Shown: positions 10,399 to 16,846 of the stretch, piece after piece
Layout: each line of letters opens with the position of its first letter
Numbering within the stretch: the stretch's first letter is position 1
From: Candidatus Palauibacter polyketidifaciens
GTDB lineage: Bacteria > Gemmatimonadota > Gemmatimonadetes > Palauibacterales > Palauibacteraceae
Reading direction: 5' to 3'
DNA: 33,105 nucleotides
Assembly: GCF_947581785.1 (NCBI RefSeq)
Contig: NZ_CANPVO010000050.1
Location: 1 to 33,105, forward strand
The notes under the pieces: generated by a model
Databases searched by the model: none
What the model was told of the DNA's origin: nothing
Seen by the model: the letters and a program-made list of their open reading frames with translations, nothing else
Made by a program: the position numbers and the translations under genes

Positions 10399-11622
10399 AT
10401 GCACGTCGTATTCGTCGAACCCCTGTTTCCCGGAAACCAGAAGGACTTCGTGCGCGGCCTGCACGAAGTCGGCGCGGAGGTGTCCGCTGTGGGCGAAGCC
10501 CCGCCGGAAGCGCTCGGCTCCGACCTGCGCCGGTGGCTCACCTGCTACGAGCAGGTCGGCTCCGTGTGCGACGAGGGCGCGCTCGCGCACGCGCTCCACG
10601 AGATCCACCGGCGGCGGCCCGTGGATCGCCTCGAGGCCACGGTCGAAGCGCACATCCTCCCGGTCGCCCGTGTGCGGGAAGCCGCGGGACTGGCCGGGAC
10701 GTCCGTGAGGACCGCGCACCTGTGCCGTGACAAGCCGGCGATGAAGGATGCCCTCCGCGCCGCTGGGATCGCGACCGCCCGGTCCATGGGGGGAGGCGAC
10801 ACGGAAGAGATCGCGGGTTTCGGCCGCAGGGTCGGTTATCCGCTTATCGTCAAGCCTCGCGCGGGGGCCGGCGCTTCGGGCACGTATCGCGTCGATGATG
10901 AGGCACAGCTCGCGGCGCTGCTCCCGCGCCTCGGCATCGGGCGTGGCGCCGAAGTCGCCGTCGAGGAGTTCGTGGACGGACACGAGGCCTTCTACGACAC
11001 GCTGACCGTGGGCGGCGTGGTGGTCCACGATTTCATGACCCACTACTACCCGAACGTGCTCGAGGCCATGCGGACGCGGGAGGTGTCGCCCCAGTTCATC
11101 GCCACGAACCGGATCGATACGGCCGACGCCTATGCGGAAGTCCGGGAACTCGGACGGCGGGTCATCGATGCGCTCGAGATCGGAACCTCCGCCACCCACA
11201 TGGAATGGTTCTTCGGAGAGAAGGGACTCAAGTTCTCCGAGATCGGTTGTCGCCCGCCCGGAGTGCGGGCCTGGGATCTGTACGGCGCGGCGAACGAAAT
11301 GGATGTGTACCGCGAGTGGGCGGCCTGCATCGTGCACGGTCGGAAACTGCGGGATGCGTCGCGCCGGTACTCGGCGGGGATCGTGACGCTGCGGCCCGAA
11401 AACGACGGGCGCATCGAGGGGTATGAAGGTCTGGATAAGGTGGAAGCCCGCTTCGGGGAGTGGATCATCGACACGCACCTGCCGCCGCCCGGTACGCCCA
11501 CCCAGCCGGTGGAAGCCGGATACATGGCGAACGCCTGGCTCCGGCTGCGGCACCCGGACTACGACGAACTGCGTCGAATGCTCGACGCGGTCGGACGCTG
11601 GGTGAGAGTGCGCGCCGCATGA
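10399..11622 (+). CDS. ATP-grasp domain protein A3, probable carboxylate-amine ligase
   Basis: A 407-residue ATP-grasp enzyme, closest in layout to A1. The pre-grasp domain starts MHVVFVEPLFPGNQKDF. The core has CRDKPAMKDALRAAG (109-123), Lys152 in YPLIVKPRAGAGASGTY, VEEFVDGHEAFYDTLTVGG (188-206), and the metal ligands Glu269 (THMEWF) and Glu281 in FSEIGCRPPG, with Arg285. It opens a plus-strand operon: its stop overlaps the ATG of the S51 gene, which is followed by an esterase, a different ATP-grasp and a second esterase. The start was chosen where the Rossmann strand begins. The fold is confident and the reaction class probable; substrates are unknown. Confidence 0.9.
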   Translation: MHVVFVEPLFPGNQKDFVRGLHEVGAEVSAVGEAPPEALGSDLRRWLTCYEQVGSVCDEGALAHALHEIHRRRPVDRLEATVEAHILPVARVREAAGLAGTSVRTAHLCRDKPAMKDALRAAGIATARSMGGGDTEEIAGFGRRVGYPLIVKPRAGAGASGTYRVDDEAQLAALLPRLGIGRGAEVAVEEFVDGHEAFYDTLTVGGVVVHDFMTHYYPNVLEAMRTREVSPQFIATNRIDTADAYAEVRELGRRVIDALEIGTSATHMEWFFGEKGLKFSEIGCRPPGVRAWDLYGAANEMDVYREWAACIVHGRKLRDASRRYSAGIVTLRPENDGRIEGYEGLDKVEARFGEWIIDTHLPPPGTPTQPVEAGYMANAWLRLRHPDYDELRRMLDAVGRWVRVRAA

Positions 11623-12614
11623 GGGTGTCGAGAAAGCGTCGGGCCGCCGCCGACGCCGGGTCCCGGTCGCCGCTCGTCCTTCTGGGTCCGCGCGGGGGCG
11701 GCCTCGCGCTCCGGGACGTGGTGCGGGAACTGGAGGCCGCGGGCACGTTGTCGCCGGGCGCGCGCATCGCGGCCATCACGGCCGGGTGGCGGGACCGCGA
11801 GGCGAACGAAGGACTCATCGATCCCCGCCTCGCGGACCGCATCGTGGATCTCGAACTCTACCGGCGCTCCGACCGGATCGCCGAGGCGGACGCGGAACTC
11901 GCGCGCGCGCACCGCGAGACCCGGGGCCGGCTCGAGGCGCTGCGTCGCGCCTACAATCTGCGCCTCCACGGTCTCATCGAGGCACACCGGCGGCTGGCCG
12001 AACTGCGGGGGGACGCGTTGGTACTCGAGGCCGAGCGCGGCGAATCCCTCGAGTCCATTCGGCGCCTCGATGCGCGGCACCTGGACCGCGTGGTCGAGAT
12101 CCGGTCGGCGTTCGAGCGCCGTACGGCCCTCCCCGAGCGCGACGCCGTGCGGTTGCAACGGCGTGAGGTGGACGCTCGGCTCGAGGGCACGGAGGCGATC
12201 GTGCTGGAGGGCGGGCACGTCGGGAACCTGCTGAGCCGCCTGCGCCTGTTCGGGGGGCGGAAACTCCTGGACGGACGCGTGGTGATCGGCCGGTCGGCCG
12301 GCGCCATGGTGCTGACGGAGCGCGTCGTGCTCTTTCACGACCGGCCGCCGTGGGGCGAGGGCCATCCCGAGGTGTTCGACGCGGGGCTCGGGATCGCCGA
12401 AGGGCTCGTCGCGCTGCCTCACGCTTCCGCACGTCTCGCGCTGGACGATCGAACGCGGGGAGCGCGGCTTGCGGCCCGCTTTTCTCCCGCCTCCTGCGCC
12501 CTCCTCGACCCGGGCCGCCGAATCGACCGGGCCGGGGATGGCTGGCGGGGCGAAGGTGGCGTCGAGCGCCTCGATGCGGCGGGCCGCCGGGTCCCCTTCC
12601 GTACGGCGGCGTAG
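11619..12614 (+). CDS. S51-like (peptidase E / cyanophycinase) protein with helical insert
   Basis: A 331-residue protein of the class I glutamine-amidotransferase-like fold used by peptidase S51. The nucleophile-elbow motif GRSAGAM holds Ser226, TEAIVLEGGHVGNLL (191-205) corresponds to the family's Gly-Gly loop, and His268 lies in LPHASARLAL, a plausible catalytic histidine. S51 enzymes cleave Asp-containing dipeptides or cyanophycin. Unlike the usual members of about 230-290 residues, it carries an Arg/Glu/Leu-rich helical stretch at about 84-188 between the first strands and the Gly-Gly loop, probably a coiled-coil or lid. The ATG overlaps the A3 stop (ATGA). Peptidase activity is inferred; the Gly-Gly-His loop differs from the common Gly-Gly-Asn/Asp. 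Confidence 0.82.
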   Translation: MRVSRKRRAAADAGSRSPLVLLGPRGGGLALRDVVRELEAAGTLSPGARIAAITAGWRDREANEGLIDPRLADRIVDLELYRRSDRIAEADAELARAHRETRGRLEALRRAYNLRLHGLIEAHRRLAELRGDALVLEAERGESLESIRRLDARHLDRVVEIRSAFERRTALPERDAVRLQRREVDARLEGTEAIVLEGGHVGNLLSRLRLFGGRKLLDGRVVIGRSAGAMVLTERVVLFHDRPPWGEGHPEVFDAGLGIAEGLVALPHASARLALDDRTRGARLAARFSPASCALLDPGRRIDRAGDGWRGEGGVERLDAAGRRVPFRTAA

Positions 12615-12667
12615 TCCGATCCATGCAATTCGATCCCCACGCCCAGGCCCACCGGCAGGAACCGTCC

Positions 12668-13819
12668 ATGCCGCGTTCGCCCGCGATCGCGGCGCTCGAG
12701 GAGCGGCTCGCGTCCGACTCCGGCGGCGTGGACGCGGTGGACGCGTTCCTCGCTGCGAACGAATTCCCGCTCGCCGAGCCGCCCCTCTACACGTTCGTGT
12801 ATCGGGGCCGTGCCGACGCCGTGCGGCTCCGACACTGGGTGCACGGACTCCAGACCTCGGCGCCCTTCCGCCGCGTGGACAGAACGGATCTCTGGTGCTA
12901 CACGCTCGAACTCCCCGACGAGTCCCGCGTGGAATACAAGATCGAAGTGCTCGTCCACGGCCGCGCGGAGTGGATCGAAGACCCCCTGAACCCCCAGCGC
13001 GCCCGCGATCCGTTCGGCGCGAACTCCGTCGTGCAGGCGCGGGGCTACGAGATCCCCGACTGGGCCCGTGAGAGCGAGGAGGTCCGGCGCGGCGTGATGG
13101 AGGAACTCGCGGTCGAGAGCGAGGCGCTCGAGTCCGCCCGGCACGTGACGGTGTACCGTCCGGCCGAGTTCCGCGCCAACCGGCGCTACCCACTGCTCAT
13201 CGTGCACGACGGCGGAGACTACGTCGAGTACGCCGGCCTCCGGCACGTGCTCGACCGACTGATCGATCGCTTCGAGATCCCCCGGATGATCGTCGCCCTT
13301 CTGCACCCTGGCGACCGGCTGTCGGAATACTCGGCGGACCCGGCGCACGCGCGGTTCGTCGCCGAGGAGTTGCTCCCGCGCCTCGAGCGCGACTATCCGC
13401 TCCTCCCGGATACCGAGTCGCGCGGGCTCATGGGCGCGAGTCTGGGCGCCGTCGCCTCCTTCCACGCCGCGCTCGCATACCCCGGTTGCTTCGGCCGCGT
13501 GCTGCTTCAGTCAGGCTCTTTCCTCTTCACGGACATCGGAGCCAACGAAAGTGGCCCCGTGTTCGACCGCATCGTCGACATGATGAACGCCTACCGGGCC
13601 GCGCCGACCGCCATTGCCGAGAAGGCGTTCGTCTCCGTGGGCGTGTACGAACCGCTCGTCTCGGAGAATCGAGCCCTGATCCCGGTCCTCCGCCGCGGCG
13701 GCGCGGACGTGCGCTTCGTCGAGTCGCGCGACGGCCACAACTGGGAAAACTGGCGCGACCGCCTGCGCGAGGGCCTGTCGTGGCTCTTCCCGGGTCCGCT
13801 GTGGATGGTCTACGAATGA
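12668..13819 (+). CDS. Fes-like alpha/beta-hydrolase esterase with N-terminal beta domain
   Basis: A 383-residue protein laid out like enterochelin-esterase (Fes/IroE) relatives. Residues about 35-125 form a beta-sandwich of the E-set/CBM48-like type, with LWCYTLELPDESRVEYKI and then DPLNPQRARDPFG. Residues about 155-375 form the hydrolase, with Ser258 in MGASLGA and His357 in RDGHNWENW; the third residue may be Glu328. Such enzymes cleave ester or amide bonds in peptide-like small molecules. ATG at 12668 has AGGA at 12657-12660; an in-frame ATG at 12623 is possible and would leave only 8 bp after the S51 gene. The stop overlaps the A4 start. In this operon it may release or trim the ligase product. 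Confidence 0.88.
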   Translation: MPRSPAIAALEERLASDSGGVDAVDAFLAANEFPLAEPPLYTFVYRGRADAVRLRHWVHGLQTSAPFRRVDRTDLWCYTLELPDESRVEYKIEVLVHGRAEWIEDPLNPQRARDPFGANSVVQARGYEIPDWARESEEVRRGVMEELAVESEALESARHVTVYRPAEFRANRRYPLLIVHDGGDYVEYAGLRHVLDRLIDRFEIPRMIVALLHPGDRLSEYSADPAHARFVAEELLPRLERDYPLLPDTESRGLMGASLGAVASFHAALAYPGCFGRVLLQSGSFLFTDIGANESGPVFDRIVDMMNAYRAAPTAIAEKAFVSVGVYEPLVSENRALIPVLRRGGADVRFVESRDGHNWENWRDRLREGLSWLFPGPLWMVYE

Positions 13820-15093
13820 CGTCCGCGGCGACGTCTGCGGGCGAGGTCACGCGCCGCATCGGCCTCTCGCTCGGCGCGGACCTCTGCTGGCCCATCGCCT
13901 ACCGTGCGATTCTCGAACGGATGAACCTCCGGATCCCCTCGTCCGACGGCACGATCCGGTTCCATCTCGAGGACGTCATGATCGAGCCGTTCGACCTGCA
14001 GCAGAAGCGGAAGTACGACGTCGTCATCGACCGCCTCACGCACTGGTATTTCCCGACGCGGGAGTGGATCAAGAAGTCCGTGATCATGGACGGGCTCTAC
14101 GTGTTCAACAATCCGTGGAGCGTCCAGTCGATGGAGAAGCACTCGACCTACTGCGCGATGATGCGGCTGGGTCTCCCCGTTCCGCGGACGTGGCTCATCC
14201 CGCCCAAATCCTACGACCCGCAGGACGACCTGGCGGTCACCCTGAAGCGCTACGCGCGGCTCTTCGACCTTCCCGCCGTGGCGCGCGATCTGGGCTATCC
14301 GGTGTTCATGAAGCCCTACGACGGCGGCGGCTGGCGCGGCGTGTCGCGGATCGAAGACGACGAGGCGCTCGGCGCCGCCTACGACGAGAGCGGCAAGTTC
14401 GTCATGCACCTCCAGCAGGGGGTGGAGCACGACCGTTTCGTCCGCTGCATCGGGCTGGGGCCCCAGACGCGTGCCGTCCTCTACGACCCCGGCGCCCCCG
14501 CCCACGACCGCTACACCGTCGAACGCGACCGCCTGGAGCCGGCGGATGCCGGCGCGATCCGGGACACGACGCTCACGATCAACGCGTTCTTCGGGTGGGA
14601 CTTCAACTCGTGCGAGGTGCTTCGCAGCGGCGGCCGATGGATGCCGATCGACTTCGCGAACCCCTGTCCGGACTCGCAGGTCACGTCGCTCCACTACCAC
14701 TTCCCGTGGCTCATCAAGGCGAATCTCCGCTGGTCCCTCTTCTGCGCGGCGACGCGGCGCAGAATGCGCATCAACCTCGACTGGCAGCCGTTCCTCGATG
14801 CCTGCCGTCCCGGGATGTCGGTGGGCGAGAGGGTTCGTGCCTGCGCCGAGATCGCGGAGACGAGGTTCGACACCGACCGCTTCGTGGAGTTCTGTGAGAC
14901 GCACCTCGCGGAGCTGGACGACGTGGCGGACGAGTTCTTCGGCAGCGAGGCGGCCCACGACGCGGTGCGCGCGAAGGTGGCCTCGCTCTACCCCGATCAC
15001 GAGATCGAGGAGTTCACCGCGCTCTTCTTCGACCGCATACAGGCGGCCCGCCGGCGGGAACCCCCCGGCGCCGTGCCGATTCTCGCCTCATGA
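13816..15093 (+). CDS. Divergent ATP-grasp protein A4 (RimK/glutathione-synthetase-like)
   Basis: A 425-residue ATP-grasp enzyme of a different subfamily from A1-A3. Lys166 lies in YPVFMKPYDGGGWRGVSRI (161-179), the ATP-binding strand and glycine loop. The metal site is probably Glu267 (NSCEVL), Asp279 and Asn282 in MPIDFANPCPDS. The N-terminal domain contains RKYDVVIDRLTHWYF and FNNPWSVQSMEKHSTYCAM, the pre-grasp layout of enzymes that ligate an amino acid to a peptide carboxylate. A C-terminal helical extension (about 325-410) follows the core. Its ATG overlaps the esterase stop and its stop overlaps the second esterase start, so the esterase/ligase/esterase trio is probably made in step. 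Substrate unknown. Confidence 0.85.
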   Translation: MTSAATSAGEVTRRIGLSLGADLCWPIAYRAILERMNLRIPSSDGTIRFHLEDVMIEPFDLQQKRKYDVVIDRLTHWYFPTREWIKKSVIMDGLYVFNNPWSVQSMEKHSTYCAMMRLGLPVPRTWLIPPKSYDPQDDLAVTLKRYARLFDLPAVARDLGYPVFMKPYDGGGWRGVSRIEDDEALGAAYDESGKFVMHLQQGVEHDRFVRCIGLGPQTRAVLYDPGAPAHDRYTVERDRLEPADAGAIRDTTLTINAFFGWDFNSCEVLRSGGRWMPIDFANPCPDSQVTSLHYHFPWLIKANLRWSLFCAATRRRMRINLDWQPFLDACRPGMSVGERVRACAEIAETRFDTDRFVEFCETHLAELDDVADEFFGSEAAHDAVRAKVASLYPDHEIEEFTALFFDRIQAARRREPPGAVPILAS

Positions 15094-15842
15094 AACTCGG
15101 TACCAGCTGGTGGTCGCATCGTCTCGGCCAGGAAGTCAACGTCGCGCGCTGGGGCGAGGTCGGCGTGCCCTTCCTCATGTTCCCCACCGCCGGAGGAGAT
15201 GCGGAGGAGATCGAGCGCTTCCTCGTCATCGACACGGTGGCGGACTACCTGACGGACGGCCGGATCAAAGTCTATTCGTGCGACAGCGTGGCGGGCCGCG
15301 TCATGCTCGGACGGGAGGGGACTCCCGAACACCGCATGGCCGTGCTCAACGGGTTTCAAGAGTTCGTCTACCGCGAGTTCGTCCCCATGATCCGGGAGGA
15401 CTGCAACGATCCCGGGATCGAGATCATCGTCGCGGGCTCCTCCATCGGAGCGTTCAACGCACTCGCCATGCTGTGCCGGTTTCCCGACGCCTTCTCGCAC
15501 GCCGTGTGCATGAGCGGCACATACGATCTCCAGCGCTTTCTGAAACACGACACGGGCGTCGAAGCGAACGCGACGGAAGACTTCCACCGCGCCTCGCCTG
15601 TGCACCATCTGCCACGGCTCGCGGGCGAGACGCTCGACCGGCTGCGTCAGCGCTTCGTCCTCCTCGCCTCCGGGCGCGGGCGGGCGGAGGACATCGGCGA
15701 ATCCTGGCGCGCGGCCTCGCTCCTCGGGCGGAAGGGCGTGCCGAACAGGATGGATGACTGGGGTGAAGAATGGCACCACGACTGGCCCACGTGGCGCAAC
15801 ATGCTCCTCCGCTACCTCGACGAACTGCTTCCCGCTTCCTAG
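15090..15842 (+). CDS. Alpha/beta-hydrolase esterase (esterase D/PHB-esterase-like)
   Basis: A 250-residue single-domain hydrolase. The nucleophile is Ser118 in AGSSIGAF and the catalytic His is probably His230 in WHHDWPTWRNML, close to the C-terminus; an acidic partner may be Glu200, Asp201 or Glu204. No signal peptide is seen, so it is predicted to be cytoplasmic. Its ATG overlaps the A4 stop codon (ATGA), making it the third member of the coupled esterase/ATP-grasp/esterase trio. It differs from the first esterase in lacking the N-terminal beta domain, so the two are unlikely to be simple duplicates. The substrate is probably the compound built by the neighbouring ligases, an inference from context only. 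Confidence 0.87.
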   Translation: MKLGTSWWSHRLGQEVNVARWGEVGVPFLMFPTAGGDAEEIERFLVIDTVADYLTDGRIKVYSCDSVAGRVMLGREGTPEHRMAVLNGFQEFVYREFVPMIREDCNDPGIEIIVAGSSIGAFNALAMLCRFPDAFSHAVCMSGTYDLQRFLKHDTGVEANATEDFHRASPVHHLPRLAGETLDRLRQRFVLLASGRGRAEDIGESWRAASLLGRKGVPNRMDDWGEEWHHDWPTWRNMLLRYLDELLPAS

Positions 15843-15898
15843 CTAGCCGCTCGCGGGGGCTGTCGATTCAAGCGCAAGACGCTCGAAACACCCCAGCG

Positions 15899-16381
15899 AT
15901 GATGGAAGCCGAACCCACCACGACGGCGGAAGCCGCCCCCCCGGCATTCCCGCTAACGACAGAGGAACTGGCGGCGGGGTCGGCCCGGTTCGAAGTACAC
16001 GAGGTATCGGAGGCGGCGTCCTTCCCGCCCCGTGACCATCGAGTCGTGGCGGAAGTGACGACTCCCGAGACGGAGCCCGAGCGTGTGGTCGAAGCGCTCA
16101 TGCGCGCGGCTTTCTCCGTCCACCGGGAGAACGGACTTCCGTTTGCGGTGATGGTCCGACTGTGGGACGCATGGCCAAACTCGGATACGTTCGCAAACCG
16201 TGTCGAAGTGTACGCCCTCGACGGATGCGGGTGGTCGGCCGATCCTCCGCGCGGCGCGGTCCGGTGCTCGCGTCCAGTCTGGACGCTCGAGCGGGACGAA
16301 CTCCCCGCATGGATACTCCGCGCCTCCTCCGACGTCCTTACGAATCCGCGCGCGAACGGTTGGTCACTCCATATCTGGTAG
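15899..16381 (+). CDS. Hypothetical protein, 160 residues
   Basis: I do not recognise this protein with confidence. After an acidic, Ala/Pro-rich start (residues 1-20) it has an alternating alpha/beta pattern: FEVHEVSEAASF, RVVAEVTTPETEPERVVEALMRAAFSVHRENG and PFAVMVRLWD, then NRVEVYALDGCGWS, and it ends in HIW. The middle resembles small domains that measure or clamp a polar ligand, and it could be DUF4875-like, but this is weak. It lies 56 bp after the esterase stop on the same strand and may be the last gene of that operon. Two adjacent ATGs (15899, 15902) are possible starts and neither has a clear ribosome site. Coding is supported by codon pattern and the length of the open frame. Confidence 0.6.
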   Translation: MMEAEPTTTAEAAPPAFPLTTEELAAGSARFEVHEVSEAASFPPRDHRVVAEVTTPETEPERVVEALMRAAFSVHRENGLPFAVMVRLWDAWPNSDTFANRVEVYALDGCGWSADPPRGAVRCSRPVWTLERDELPAWILRASSDVLTNPRANGWSLHIW

Positions 16382-16846
16382 TGCCCCGCGCCCCACGGGG
16401 AGAGGTTCGATCTTGGCCGCGGGCTGCCAGGTGTAGACGCCAAGGACGTGTCCACCGGATCGACGAGTAACCGACTCCCCCGAAAGCTACGGCCACCTCG
16501 GCCCGCCCGGGCCACGGCGGGAAGATCTCAAGCAATCATGGGCGTGTCGCCGCCGGTGCATCGGCTTAAGCAAATCCAAAATGCAATTTTCAATTTGCTT
16601 AAGGCCTTGTACGGGTTTTCAGGCACCCACCACGGGCACGAAGTTGGGATCCCGCCCGGACGGTTTCGACCGGCTGACGCCCGCGAGGCAAGCGGTGCCG
16701 ATGAGACAGATCGATGCCGGTTGACAAGGTCGAGGTGGTGACGCGGGAGATGGGGCGGCTCGGCGAACACGCACGACCAACGGACGGCTCACGCCCCTGC
16801 AACAACTCGTCGGGCCAAGGGTCAACAACGTCCCTGGCATCTACAG
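16382..16846. other. Noncoding gap with AT-rich patch
   Basis: A 465-bp gap between the 160-residue gene and the end of glgB. I find no convincing gene in it. A short GC hairpin (CCCCG/CGGGG, 16384-16400) follows the upstream stop, but without a T-tract. An AT-rich hairpin lies at 16565-16603. Open frames on both strands here are short and low in complexity; they could be remnants of decayed DNA. Confidence 0.55.
16565..16603. repeat. AT-rich inverted repeat (11-bp perfect arms)
   Basis: CTTAAGCAAAT (16565-16575) is the exact reverse complement of ATTTGCTTAAG (16593-16603). Inside, AAAAT (16578-16582) pairs with ATTTT (16586-16590), leaving a 3-base loop. The result is an almost continuous hairpin of 39 nt, strikingly AT-rich for this DNA. 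It might be a bidirectional terminator between convergent transcripts, a recombination site or a mobile-element relic. Confidence 0.7.

Noticed and set aside
16619..16840. Minus-strand 73-residue frame in the gap beside glgB
   Set aside because: No ribosome site, low-complexity sequence and no recognised family; kept only as possible decayed DNA.
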